Shown one piece after another: positions 35,620 to 47,065 of a stretch of DNA of 64,000 nucleotides. The stretch lies in the NCBI GenBank assembly GCA_023014335.1, contig JAECYW010000006.1:1116001-1180000 (forward strand). The letters are read 5' to 3'. The notes below the pieces were generated by a model, which was given only the letters and a program-made list of their open reading frames with translations, had not been told where the DNA came from and made no database searches. Within the stretch, counting starts at the first letter, position 1. Every line of letters begins with the position of its first letter. Made by a program: the position numbers and the translations under genes. The DNA is from Galerina marginata (taxonomy: Eukaryota; Basidiomycota; Agaricomycetes; Agaricales; Galerinaceae).

Positions 35620-37092
35620 TCAGCTGAATGGAGAAATACAGCTTGAAAAAATGAACTCACATATGTAGAAGTCTTCGCCCTCATCTTCACCCTGGCCTCC
35701 ATCGTCGCCTTCACCTCCATCGTCGCCTTCACCTCCATCATCGCCTTCGCCTTCATCATCGTCGTCGTCAACGTCATCATCGTCACCGTCAGCTGGAGGA
35801 GGCCCAACTACATCTTCATACCGAGTCAGATTTCTCAAGAACCTGTCAATAAGATATAGCCTCTGATTCGCAGCTGGAGTCCCGAGACGAAGGTAGCGGG
35901 ACCACCCGGATCCATCATTTGGGGGCCAGACTTCAGTAATGTGGTCGACTTCTGGCTCAAACTCAGGACCTGCAATGTCCAAAAAGCGCTCGATAGGCGC
36001 AGATTCAGGGTTATTATCATCGTCATCGTCTTCATCGCCATCGTCTCCATCGCCGTCATCTTCATCGCCGTCATCTTCCTCGCCGTCGTCTTCCTCGCCG
36101 TCGTCTTCCTCGCCGTCGTCTTCCTCGCCGTCGTCTTCATCGTCCTCGTGATCTTCGGCATTGAGGTCGCTGTTACTGTCATCGTCTCGACGTTCAACAT
36201 CGGAGGAACCATCGACTCCTTCCCCCGTAAAGCCCGATTCGTCGTCACTGTCGTCCACGTCTGGATCATCGCTGAAGAGCCCGAAGGTCTCGTTCCCAGC
36301 TTGATCTGCCTTGGGTGCCTCCTGTGTTGCTTCCCTGTCGACTTGTGTCTTAGTCGGCGGTCTCTTGGTTTTATAGTATTCCTTGTGCCAACCCCTAGGA
36401 AGGTGGTTGGGCAAAACATAGTCTGCTCTACGCGCCAGCTTCCACTGGAACCACTCCCCGGCAATGGCGATTAAGATGAGTTCGTCATGTTTTGTGTGAA
36501 CCTGGGAGGCAAAAAAAAGCGCCGCTTGACCATCAAGGTCCTGAACGGCCCAATTTATATGCAAATCGAGCTCCACAAGAAGTACGCTGGGGTCGCTGAT
36601 ATTGCGAGGAAGGGGTCGCTTTATTTCTACGATCCCAAGAATAAAGGTCATAGAGATTTTCAGCGCATGCCACTGGGGTGGGGAATTTAAAGTCGCTGGT
36701 GCATGCCAGTCGGGTGGGTTTATTTGGCCTGGTCCATGTCCTTCGTTGCGCATCCTCCAAACGGTGGAAGAAAAGGCAAAGTCTGGTAAAACTTCGTCAG
36801 CCTTTCCTCTTGGCGCTGATTCTGTGCGAATAGACGTGTCGGCATTAATCGACTGCCATGCATCGCGGCGACGGTATAGCATAAGTTGTGGAATAAGGCC
36901 TAATCCCAGTTCGTCTTCTATCAAAGACGATAAGATATCATTCCAGACGCCGTAAAAATGTGTTTCGAGCCGTCGAGGGTTGAACATTCTGCTGTAGGCC
37001 GTAGCCATGGCAATTACTCGACGAAGTTTGCGATTGGGGTTGAGCCTATCACCAGGAGGAAGGTAATCGCGGAAAGCGACATTTGACGACAT
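35620..37092 (-). CDS. Predicted PD-(D/E)XK-like protein with acidic repeat tail, copy 1
   Basis: 490 residues in one long exon. The N-terminal 220 residues form a compact domain: RLETHFYGVWNDILSSLIEDE, TESAPRGKADEVLPDF (Asp104), VEIKRPLPR (Glu156-x-Lys158), then QAALFFASQ and ILIAIAGEWFQWKL. The E...D...ExK...Q order is that of the PD-(D/E)XK restriction-endonuclease fold. This is inference from pattern, not a match to a named family. The C-terminal half is Asp/Glu-rich with coded repeats (GEEDD, GEGDDG) around a conserved island, ITEVWPPNDGSGW, RLGTPAANQRLYL. The last bases may splice (GTGAGT near 35658), creating a stop right after FYI. It is divergent from s1 with 504 bp between start codons. 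Confidence 0.75.
   Translation of the reverse strand: MSSNVAFRDYLPPGDRLNPNRKLRRVIAMATAYSRMFNPRRLETHFYGVWNDILSSLIEDELGLGLIPQLMLYRRRDAWQSINADTSIRTESAPRGKADEVLPDFAFSSTVWRMRNEGHGPGQINPPDWHAPATLNSPPQWHALKISMTFILGIVEIKRPLPRNISDPSVLLVELDLHINWAVQDLDGQAALFFASQVHTKHDELILIAIAGEWFQWKLARRADYVLPNHLPRGWHKEYYKTKRPPTKTQVDREATQEAPKADQAGNETFGLFSDDPDVDDSDDESGFTGEGVDGSSDVERRDDDSNSDLNAEDHEDDEDDGEEDDGEEDDGEEDDGEEDDGDEDDGDGDDGDEDDDDDNNPESAPIERFLDIAGPEFEPEVDHITEVWPPNDGSGWSRYLRLGTPAANQRLYLIDRFLRNLTRYEDVVGPPPADGDDDDVDDDDDEGEGDDGGEGDDGGEGDDGGQGEDEGEDFYICEFIFSSCISPFS
35690..36160. repeat. Short in-frame repeats coding acidic linkers
   Basis: Two minisatellites inside copy 1. One, near 36040-36150, has units of about 15 bp on the plus strand reading 'tcttcctcgccgtcg' and codes for GEEDD repeats. 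The other, near 35690-35750, codes for GEGDDG. A similar 18-bp unit near 47510-47590 in copy 2 codes for DEDEES repeats. These should vary in number between strains. Confidence 0.75.
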
Positions 37093-37501
37093 TGAGAAGA
37101 GAAATTACTCGAAAGCAGGAACCTGGGATGGGTATTGAAATCGACGTTTCTACCTTAACCTAAAATATAAATATATTCAGAGAGGAGTCAGTGGCCCTTC
37201 AAAATTTTCGGGGTACCGGACGACCGTCGCTCTTATTGTCCATTGTTTCGAACAATTAGAAAGACTTTTCTGAGCGGTCGCTCTCCAGATTATAGATGTG
37301 CCGCGTCCGCGCCTTATGGTAAAATGCCCCTATTTGGAAATGCCACTCGCTACCTCAAGATAAACAATGGATTGTAGACAATGGTTGGGTGAATAGGACC
37401 GAAAGGGCCAATGGAAGAATCAGAAAGCATGGTGAAAGTCTGAATTCGCTGTTTGTAACACACTGTAACCGACCACTGAGCACTGGCAGTGGCACAGGGA
37501 A

Positions 37502-37523
37502 GTCACATGACCGAGTGGTTCAA
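37502..37523 (+). promoter_or_regulatory. CACGTG-like promoter palindrome of s1
   Basis: GTCACATGAC followed by ..GTGGTTCAA, 74 bp before the s1 ATG. The same composite (palindrome, then a GTTCAA-type box) stands before s3, s6 and s7, with weaker forms before s2 (38393-38410) and s5 (53201-53220). Confidence 0.55.
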
Positions 37524-37596
37524 AAGCGCTTGGAGAGCGATGTAACATTGTATCTAATTCTTTCCTCCTGCGCCCAGAGCGAATTCGCCACTCGTA

Positions 37597-38106
37597 ATGT
37601 CTGATATGTGAGTCTTCATCTTAGGACGTCTGTTGTGTCTAGCTCAATTTCATCCACGCTGTAGACAAATGACCTCCGATAAGCCTGCCGTTAAAGGAGC
37701 TAAAGGCCCGAAAATACCAACAGCATCGAAACACGTTCGACGTCTAAATCCCAAGACCGGCAGAATGTCGAAACTGAAAGTTTGCGGCTTTGCATTTAGC
37801 CGGGAAGAAATCGAGGCTTGGGCTCTGGAAAACAACGTACTACAAAACCAGCATCCATTCAACCGGCGGTTCTACGCATTCGAGATGATCATGAGGAAAT
37901 TGCCAGACTCCATGCGTTGGGCGATCGTCAAACCGCACGGGGAAGAAGGCGGCCTGAAATGCATCGTTATAGGGAGTAACGAATCACGCCAAGACTTAAT
38001 AAACGCGTACACCCCCGGACGTGTAACGCTTGTTCATAATGCTCTGGGAAAGGACGCTGGCCAGCCGAAATGGTATTACCTTCGGGAGGATATCCATGAC
38101 GTATGA
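37597..38106 (+). CDS. Unrecognised small-protein family, s1
   Basis: About 150 residues in two exons. The tiny first exon is ATG TCT GAT AT (37597-37607), then a GTGAGT intron to 37664, then one exon to TGA at 38104-38106. The N-terminus is basic and variable, followed by the family core: RRLNPKTGRMSKLKVCGFAF, EIEAWALENNVLQ, LPDSMRWAIVKPH, KCIVIGSNESRQDLINAYTP, PKWYYLREDI. I do not recognise the fold and see no catalytic motif, signal peptide or membrane segment, so it is probably intracellular. It is transcribed divergently from the PD-(D/E)XK-like gene ending at 35620. Confidence 0.8.
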
Positions 38107-38392
38107 ATCGTTCATTTTATGCCCTATGTACAGTATTATGCCGCGACACTACCATTTTATTTTCCTTGACAGAAACTGTGATTACCCATGTACCAGCCAA
38201 GTTAACCTACATACAAGCTACCAACTGTTAGGATTAAATTCAAAACTTGTATCTAGTATGTCAACGCGAACGAACTTAATCTCAACCCAGTTACACCCTC
38301 GCTGTTTTTCTTCACTATTTTCACATATTCCAGTCAACTTTCAAGTACACCTTTTGATACTGGCCTGGGCCGCCCGGCAGTGGCACAGGGAT

Positions 38393-38410
38393 GTCATATG
38401 ATCGAGTAGT
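38393..38410 (+). promoter_or_regulatory. CACGTG-like promoter palindrome of s2
   Basis: GTCATATGATCGAGTAGT, 63 bp before the s2 ATG. The preceding 'cagtggcacaggga' is shared with the s1 promoter at about 37487-37500, showing that the promoter was duplicated with the gene. Confidence 0.45.
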
Positions 38411-38472
38411 CGGAGACCTGTCCATCTTTCTAATTCTTTCCTCCTGCGCGCAACGCGCATTCGCCACTTGTA

Positions 38473-38973
38473 ATGTCTGATATGTGAGTCTTCGTCTGGG
38501 GAAATTTTTTGCGTCTAGCTCAATCTTATTCACGTTATAGACAAATGACCTCCGATAAGCCTGTCGTCAAAGGTGCTCGAGCTCCGAAAGCACCAAAACA
38601 CGTTCAACATCTAAATGCCAAAACTGGCAGAATTTCGAAACTGAAAGTCTGCGGTTTTGCATTTAGTCGGGAAGAGATTGATGCCTGGGCTCGGGAGAAC
38701 AACGTACTACAAAACCAGCATCCACTCAATCGGCGTTTCTTCGCATTCGAGGTGATCATGAGGAAATTGCCAGACTCCATGCGTTGGGGGATCGTCAAAC
38801 CGCACGAGAAAGAAGGTGGCCTGAAATGCATCATTATTGGGAGCAACGAATCGCGCCAAGACTTAATAAACGCGTACACCCCCGGACGTGTAACGCTTGT
38901 TCATAATGCTCTGGGGAAGGACGCTGGCCAGCCGAAATGGTATTACCTTCGGGAGGATATTCATGACTTGTGA
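38473..38973 (+). CDS. Unrecognised small-protein family, s2
   Basis: Close tandem copy of s1 with the same ATG TCT GAT AT first exon and GTGAGT intron. The core is almost the same (KVCGFAFSREEIDAWARENN, LPDSMRWGIVKPH, GSNESRQDLINAYTPGR, KWYYLREDIHDL). The N-terminal basic stretch is four residues shorter than in s1. The 867-bp spacing from s1 start to s2 start reflects a tandem duplication that included the promoter. It converges on the TPR-CHAT gene with 176 bp between ends. Function unknown. Confidence 0.8.
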
Positions 38974-39149
38974 ATCATTTAATTCATGCCCTATGTATTA
39001 CGATTCGATGGTTTCGTTTTATTTCTTCGGAACTGTGATTACTCATGTATCACCAAAGATACCTACATACACTGCACAAGCTACTACTCGCTGTAGGATT
39101 AAATCCACCAAAATTTGTATTTCGTAACTCAATAGAATGAGGATTACAA

Positions 39150-42100
39150 CTACAACCCGAAATGAACATATGGTAGCCATAATAGAAAAGCATCCTCCGA
39201 ATCTTTGAGATCATCGCGAACGACCTTTATAGCGTCATGAAGGGCGTATGCGGCCCCGTCATTGGTGATCCCAACCCGGACCCGCTCATCGAGCGCTCCT
39301 CTAGTCAAAAGAAAATTGTAGAAATTCTCCGCCACCTTGGGCGCATACCAGTCCTTGATAGACCACATCGTTGCAACTACCCCCTGATATCCAGCTGCCA
39401 GCATTCCACCGGCTAGATGTACAGCCTCTTCAGGCAGTACCCTACTTCCAGCACTTGTCTGACACGCTGACAAAAAAGCAAAATCGGCATTTGGTAAATT
39501 CTTTTGAAGCAGTTCGGAAATTTTTAACTGGCCGTCGTGCAAAAGGAATCCACTATGAAGGGGCTCCATCGGTTCTTGAATTCCGTGGCATGCAAAATGA
39601 ACGCTGCCATGCCACTCAATTTCTGTTGTCACTCGCTTCAATGTCGCCGTGCTCTCCTCCAAACACTGAAATCCAAGGCCTTTCCGGCGTAGTATCTCTT
39701 GGATGGTTCTAATCTCTTCGGTCGCCCCCGGAATTGGCGGTAAATTTGGGGCATTTGCCTGGCTTATCATCAAAAAATCCTGGCTGGCCTTCACACTGGA
39801 CTTCCGAGTTCTTTTTACTTTCTCTCGAAGGGAGGTCACAGTAGGAGTGTAGGATGAAATAACGAAGTCCGAAACACATTCCTGACCAGGATTTGAATAA
39901 TTCCCCGCTGCATGGACGGGCAGGAATGCTAGTGGGCCGGTGGTACACCACCAAATCCGGTGTGGATGCTTAGATCCAGCCAACTAGAACAAAGAATTTA
40001 GCGGCAATTCCATCACACAAAAATGAAATAAGCCTTACAGTAATTTCAAGGTCATCAACTATAGGCTTAACCACATGCAGCCAAAGTTCCTTAAGAATCC
40101 GTTTGATAATGGAGCCACTGGGGACGCCGGTCACGGACTGTCTGACGGGCATTCGGATGCCCCGTGACGAAAGAACTTCATGCAGCTGAGTCCAAAGTTC
40201 AACTGCCTGCTCGTACGTGAAAGTCTCGAGTGGAATATGCAGAGGAATATTTCTTCCGGGTATCAGGGCTAACGCGTCGCATCGGTCTTGGTGCACATTG
40301 ATAAGAATTACATTTCCAGAGGATGGTAAGTGTTCAAGGAGGTGGGCCGCTTCAGGTGGGCGAAGAAAATCTTTGAATTTAGGGATTCTGCGAATCTGTT
40401 CAAGAAGTTGCTCCATCTCGTGAGCGAGCTTGGCATGGATTTCTGCTTCTTGTTGCAGGGACACTTTATGTTCCATGCTCGCTTCGACCCCGACAATTTC
40501 TGCCTCCCGAGCTCCGTAGTGCTCCAAGGCCATTGAAACCCTACTAAAACGGTTTGCTAGGGCTTCGTCATAGGTACGCAAATCATCCACTGAGGTACGA
40601 AGGCTGATTATTTGATTCCATACAAGACAGCGACCTTGTTCGAGCCACTCCAAAGCTAATTCGGGCCTTCCGGCGCCAAATGCAGCAGCAGCAGCACAGG
40701 CAGATATGTCGGAAATATCTACAAGATTGTTGTGTCGGTTCTCAACAGTTTGCCCTAGTCCGGCAACTTGTGAGACAAGATCAATGGCAGTGTGATGTGC
40801 CTCTAATAATTGTGATGGATCAAATTTTTGAGCCAATTCAGCCCATACCTTGGCAGCATCAAGACGTATTGATGGCGAGCCCGACGTATAGGTAGCACCG
40901 CGACGATAACTGAAGATAGACGCTTGAATGTCACTGAGATCATTTGTCCTTCCAAAGCGACGCCTCAAAGAAAGCCCAAGGCTCCTCAGCCACATGGACA
41001 TGTCGGCGTGCCCATCCGGTGTGAGATCAATCGCTCTCTGGTGGCATGACACAGCTTCCTCAATGTCGCTGAGCTGACCTTCAGCTTCAAATCGACAAAG
41101 AAAGGAATTTCCAAGATTGTTGAAGAATTGAGGCCTAGGAGCTACCCCAGCCAGGACGAGCGATTCTTGTTGGGATAGTATAGCGTTAGAGATATCGGTA
41201 AGGTCTCCAGTGCGCTCAAAGCGTCGCAAAAGTAAAACCCCCAGATTGTTGAGCCTCCCTGGCTTGGATGCATGTTCATCTGGGGTAAGAGAGACCGCCC
41301 TCACTTGTAATGATATTGCTTGAGAAATGTCGGCGAGATCTCTAATACGGTCAAACCGCAACAGCAGTAATCGGCCAATATTGTTTAAGAGCATGGGCAC
41401 GTTTAGGCCACCGTCACAAAGATCAATAGCTTTCTGATAGCATGAGACTGCCTCGTTGACATCCGTGGTATCCCCTGTCCTTTGAAAACGACAGAGAAAT
41501 GACAATCCGAGGTTATTTAGCATCGCGGGCATGAATACGTTCTTGTGGCCGAGGTAAACTGCTTTCTGGAGACATGTAATTGCTTGAGAAATGTCGATGA
41601 TGTCTCCAGTGTACTTAAACCAATCCATGTAGGAAATCCCAAGGTTATTTAGCCGCATTGACATGCTTGCATGTTCCGGAGGAGTCTCATGAACTGCTTT
41701 ACCCAGCCACACTATTGCTTCAGAAATATCGTCGACATCTCCTGTGTGATGAAAGCGAAGATTGAACGAATTTCCAAGGCTGCTCATCCACATTGGCATA
41801 TCTGCGTGGTCGTGGGGTGTTACGCGGACTGCCCTCCGATGAGACGATAGAGCTTCTTTGATGTCAGCGAGATCCTCTGTCAATTCGAAGCGACTGAGCA
41901 ATGAATTCCCGAGATTGTTGAGCCTACCAGCCATGTCGGCGTGGTCTTCAGGAGTTAAACAAACAGCCTTTCTCTGAGACGATATTGCTTCATCGATATC
42001 GGTGCGGTTCCCTTCGGAGTCAAAACGACGCATAAGCGAAAGTCCAAGACTATTTAGCCATCTCGGCAGATCTGGGTGACCATCAGGAGTAATTTCATTA

Positions 42101-43037
42101 GCATTTTGGTGAAATTCTATAGCTTGATAGATGTCGATGGTATCGCCTGTGGATTCAAAGCGAGAGAGGAGCGAGTTGCCAAGGCAATTCAATATTTCGG
42201 CCGTTTTTTCGTGGCCATCGGGAATGAGACAGAGGGCTTCCTCTTGGGATGATACCGCGTCATCGATATCAGTGAGATTTCCTGTGCTTTCGAAGCGGCG
42301 CATAAGGGAGATACCAAGGGAGTTTAGCCATATAGGCATGCCTTCGTCGCCATCAGGAGTGAGACCAATCGCTTGCTGATGGGATGATATTGCTTTATAA
42401 ATGTCGATCGTGTCCCCGGCTTGTTCAAAGCGAGACCGTAGTGCAATTCCAAGGTTATTCAACCTCTCTGGCTTGTTTTGATGATCATTTGCCGTATTAT
42501 TTACGACAATTTCGAGGTTATGAATTGCCTGACCGATATCCGATAAATCTTCTTTGAGATTGTAGCGCTCGAGGAATGCAACGGCAGCGCCATGTAGGAT
42601 CGCCGTGAATTCCTCCGTGTCTACATTCATGTACCGCACAGCGAGGTTGTAGGAGACAATGCAGTCATTTATGTCGCTTTCCTTCCTTGTACGATAAAAT
42701 CGTTCCAGGAGATGATCTGCGGAGACCTTGAGAGGATGGGCAATTTCCTGAATGGCGTTCGAAAAATTCTGGGCCTGCGTAAGAATCCCCGCGCTTCCTT
42801 CTTTGTCAGGATTGGAAGCCACTAGAACCAAGTCAAAAGTGAGAAGAGCTAGAAATAAAGATCGGGATTGAGCAGACCCAATTCCAATGACGCGCGCTCG
42901 TCGTGCGGTGGCAGCTCCATGCTAATGGGCAACAATGTTGATGCTGAATAGAGCAAATCCTCTGGCTGCAGTGGCTTAGGGCCGTGGATGTCGTGGGTCT
43001 GTTCTGAAATGAAAGGAGACATGTTTCTGCCCTCCAT
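39150..43037 (-). CDS. TPR-CHAT protein (caspase-like CHAT peptidase with tetratricopeptide array)
   Basis: About 1,258 residues in three exons (42878-43037, 40039-42821, 39150-39983). Residues about 100-700 are a long array of TPR-type repeats of about 45 residues (LNNLGISLLRRFE..GD..DI..AI..  ..A..LTPDG). The C-terminal 300 residues are a CHAT domain: RIWWCTTGPLAFLP, HFACHG with His near 1114, and FLSACQTSAG with Cys near 1155. The catalytic dyad is intact. CHAT domains are caspase-clan proteases; the repeats probably sense or bind a partner. The start at 43037 is the first ATG joined in frame by a 56-bp intron. It is followed on the same strand, upstream, by a metacaspase-like gene. Confidence 0.88.
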
Positions 43038-43363
43038 CTTGGAAGAAAGTAGCAAGAGTTTTGATAGTAGGTTGCGCAAATTGTAGAGGAGCGATTGACT
43101 TCGAGATTAGGAAAGTACAGACAGCAGACTTCATCTGATCCTGCTGTCATCTGTGTTGACACCTGTTATCGAAGTTTCTCATGTGGCATCAAGGGCGTTC
43201 AGAATAAACCTCTTACATCAAATTTCTATAAGTACAAGTGTGAGCCGAAAGTCTTTGGATAAGTACGGGCACCGGTCATAGAATATTTGACGTTTGTTAC
43301 TTGGGGGAGAGCCATTCATAAAATTGTCTACATTTCTTAGTACATGTCACAGAAACCTAGAAA

Positions 43364-45524
43364 TCAACTGCCAATCACGTACGTCCAGTTCGACTCCCAA
43401 AAGCCATCGAAGATGACAGAAAACTGTTTCAGAAAGCGTCCACTAGCATGAAGGGAAGCATCTTCAGAGAAAGGCGAGTCTTGCACAAGGCTTCTCATGT
43501 CAACGTATTTGGACGTGACGAAAACTTTAAAAAATGTAACTTCGTTCGGCTGAAATTGGAAAGGATCTCCGCCCTGGTTCCCGTAGCCAATCGAAACCAC
43601 CTGGTTAGTACGGAGTGGTCCAACCTTTACAGGTTCTGGGTGGTAAAAACACTAAACATATGGGTGAGTACTTCATAGCTTACACCAATATTGAAACCAA
43701 CGTACAGCAATTTCATATGTCGAAGCGTCAAAAGCAAAGACATACGGAAAAAGAGGGGTCGAAAAATCACGAATGCTGAGGGTCAGGCAGTAGAAACTCT
43801 GACGATCGGTAATTTTTGCAGAGCCTGTAATGGTTGACCCTAGGTGAACACCAGCCGTAAGTGGGCTCAGACGCTCTCCAGAGGTAAAGAAATCAAGCCC
43901 ATCTTTAGCTGGACCGTAGGTGATCTCCCCGCTCTCTCCGCGTTGGCCATCCCCCAAACGCTCAAGTTTGACGGTTAATTTATCACCGACCGTGTTTGAC
44001 CTGCTCTGCCGAAGAAGGTGGAAGTTGAAATGAGTCATTGCGATGATTATGGCGGAGGTGTGCCCTGGAGTGTTTGGAATAGCGCTTTCTGAAGCGCCGG
44101 TAGCATCTCTCGGAACGACTGAAATGAAGCGTTCGGCGTAGCGAGGCAGAAATCCGTCTCGCCTTTCGAGTTCCAGGCGGCTGCCGTCCAGAGAGAGGAT
44201 TGCGACATCTGCTGCAAGATAGTTCGGATCCGAATCAGAGCGGCAATTACGCGATGGGTGAATGAACACTTTGAGATGAGGTTGATTCCACTTTGTTACC
44301 TCGGCTCTCGAGTCGTCCTTCAACGGCTTGTGGTAAAGGCTTTCGAATTGGCAGCTGAGGGGCATGACTTTGGACGGATATAAGCCTTGAAAACGGTCGT
44401 TTCCACTGATAATTACAAACTCAGTTTCTCTATCAACCCCATGAATCGTGCCAACGGCGGCTGACACCTCCCCGTCCGCGCTTAGCGATACGGGGAAATA
44501 GTGACCGGTGTCCTTTGTGCTGAAGAGAATCTTGGTTTTGTTATCCCCTTCCACGTATGGTGTTTGTTTTGGTAATCGTGTCTTGTTTCCTGGGCTCTCA
44601 AGGGTATGGAATAGTCCAATGTATGTGGTCTCAGCAAGGATGCATTCGGGGTGTCGGAGAAGATCGAGAAGGATGGACGTGAAAGCTCCTGCATAGCGAT
44701 TGTCGACAGTCGTGGATCCTTCGTATGCAAGCTCGTCGTGTTGGCAGGCGGCGAGTAGAATGTGAGATTTTAGGGATGGATACGGAACAAAGGGGTCCTG
44801 GACATGCGAGGTAGGATGAGCTCGGGAGTTGGAAACTTCTTTATCCCAGATATCGCTGTCGAGCCATTGTGGAAAGGGTGAATCTGGAGGCGGGAGGTAA
44901 CGCGCATTCTCTATGTCCGAGTCCCGTCCCATACCTCCAGAATGGCATGAGTCGAATATCGCAGTCTGAACTTTCTATTAGGTACGTGGAGTGCATAATA
45001 AGAACACGTACGATGTTGTCCCCCTTGAGCGATGCCAACTGTCGCATGAGGGAGTCGAAGGTGCGATCTGGAATTCCTCGTATACCTGTCCCGATGTCGT
45101 GTGGGCATATACTTTCCATCTTATTTCCAGTCAGCCAACTTTCTCCAATAAACTCTTCGCTGCCATGACGAGCAAAGTAGAAAATCATCGCGTCATCCTG
45201 TTGTATCTTCAAATTCTCGATGAGATGAGTTTGGAAAGCAGTTAAAATGCCCTCGCGTGTCGCTTCCCCATTTCGTAGATGTTTGATATGGAGCGGATTT
45301 GCGTGAAGCGATTCGGTCAAGAACCTGCAGAAGTTTTCGCTATCCCAGACACATCCTTTTAGGTTCCGAATGTTTGCATCTTGGTATTCATTGATACCAA
45401 TAATCAAGGCAAATAAACGATCATTGATTGAGGTATCAGAAGCGATCGCAGGCCTATCTTGTTCTGGGTGAACGTGGCAACTGATGGTAAAATTCAAAGA
45501 TGAAAAACCGCGGTTCAGGTACAT
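43364..45524 (-). CDS. Metacaspase-like caspase-domain protein (C14 family)
   Basis: 686 residues in three exons (45012-45524, 43706-44965, 43364-43651). The p20-like domain reads RLFALIIGINEYQ, LKGCVWDSENF, then FYFARHGSEE with His120. The intron splits just before TAIFDSCHSGG, with Cys178. The dyad is therefore present, though the usual Gly before His is Arg. Then a p10-like part (HILLAACQHDELAYE, GAFTSILLDLL) and a long C-terminal beta-rich region ending GFWESNWTYVIGS. Caspase-clan proteases of this kind are linked to regulated cell death. The C-terminal exon was joined by a GTACGT donor and a TTTAG acceptor that keep frame. An upstream Met or extra 5' exon is possible, because the N-terminal 30 residues look unlike the family. 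Confidence 0.83.
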
Positions 45525-45933
45525 GGCCTCACCATTCTGATTGTGGCATCATAGATTAGCGGTTCTTAGAAACCTCCAAATCGCACTGCGGATTGAGATA
45601 GTGCGTTGGTTTCAAGTTCTAGCCGTAGTGTGAGTCGTAAGACTGGGTTGTCTATCGCGAAGTTCGATTAACTCACTACAGGATGTGGCTGGAAACCCAT
45701 GCAGAAGAAAGGCGCCTATTAATAAACTGGGTATCCTGGGAGTACGATGATGAATAGCTGTCAGTCATCTTTAGAGTAAGGACAAGCACTTACTTGTAGA
45801 TTGCGATCTTCCACTTAGACGAAAGCTTCAAGTTGGAGACTCGAAATGGGGCAACCCAACGAATCCCGTTGGCGAAAAGACTTCGCTTGTACCCCTACCC
45901 CGCTGTAGTATCACCATCCCGATTTCCTAGAAG

Positions 45934-46392
45934 TTAACTGACGTCGGAGCCTTTGATAGCAGATGAAGGAACCTAATTGGAAAAAGACGGTGAGCACGGT
46001 ATCCAGAGATCTCTGTTCTTTTCACTCACTTCTTCCCTCTTTCAAGCCTACAGAACAAAATTGCGGAAAACACTACGGTGCACAACTAGCAAGTAGGGAC
46101 CAGTTCGGAAGGACGACGATCTCCAGTTTACGCCGGACTGAGTTTTATGGGTACGAATCATTCCCGCCAGAGCGCGGTGAGTTGCACACCACGGATTCGG
46201 TTCAAAATTTTTGGCAAGACTTACTGTGCCTACCCCACTCCGCCTAGCCCTCCTCCAGGCTTTTGCCTCTTGTTCCCATTCCACAATCGTGTTCGGCATA
46301 CCCTCTATCATGCCGCTGCTACCGCCGTAAACGACACTTGTATGTCGCTCCGAGACCCGCCTGAAGAAAAAGAGGGTTTGGAAAGCCACCAT
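45934..46392 (-). CDS. Possible small two-exon gene, unrecognised
   Basis: A weak model. Exon 1 (46225-46392) reads MVAFQTLFFFRRVSERHTSV and then GGSSGMIEGMPNTIVEWEQE, followed by a strong GTAAGT donor. Exon 2 (45934-45972) follows a TTAG acceptor and adds 12 residues to a stop. The Arg-rich hydrophobic start could be a mitochondrial targeting sequence. No family is recognised. The rest of 45525-47065 shows no supported gene. Confidence 0.27.
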
Positions 46393-47065
46393 CCTTGATT
46401 CAGAGCGGTAGCGAGGCATACTAGGCTCTTACCCCACCTTCTCAGCGACCCGCTGTTGATGCTGGATGCACACCCGGGCAAGTAAGCGCGATGGAAGTCG
46501 TCGACTACGCAAGTTGAAGGAGCAGCGGATAGGACTTATCAGTAACGTGCCAACAACAAACAACAACCGCCGTCTTTCCGTCTTGCCGCCCCATCTTTTC
46601 TCTGAAGTGGTCTCTTGTGGGTGTGCTCAACCCATTCCCTTCCGCGCCTAATATTGCGAACGATTTTCGTCATAATTCTGGACACCTATAACAACTCGAG
46701 CTTCTCTCTACTATTAGTACCATTTTAGACTCAAACGAAGATTTATTGTTCGTCATTCTGGGTTTCACAATTTGTATTTCGAGCAGAGGTTAAAACATAA
46801 CACAAATGACATGCATTGAGCCAATGTCGGACGGGTTAAGTGTTGACGCAGAAGCGGATGCCTGCTCTCTACCGCAAGGTGGCTGCTAGTTCGTTTTTTA
46901 GATCTGGCTAGATCTGGCTTTCGCAGTCTGGGAAAAGAATATACATCCTGGTAACGTCTGTTTGAGTAGTATGTACAAGTTTCGTGTGTTGTATGAATTT
47001 CCAAGCATCGCTTTCATGTTGTTACATTGGAGTAGTAGTAGCAGTGTATATCTGTAAAATGGTCG

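Noticed and set aside
35939..36474. Plus-strand frames rich in Ser or Ile/Val over the acidic-tail repeats
   Set aside because: They are the reverse-strand reading of the GAN-rich repeats. The minus strand is clearly the coding one.
39150..43037. Direct repeats of about 135 bp considered as a CRISPR-like or satellite array
   Set aside because: They are diverged coding repeats (TPR units) in an open frame, and this is a eukaryotic genome.
45963..46398. Plus-strand frames in the gap after the metacaspase-like gene
   Set aside because: No join of exons gives more than about 20 residues before a stop, and the minus-strand model has the better donor site.
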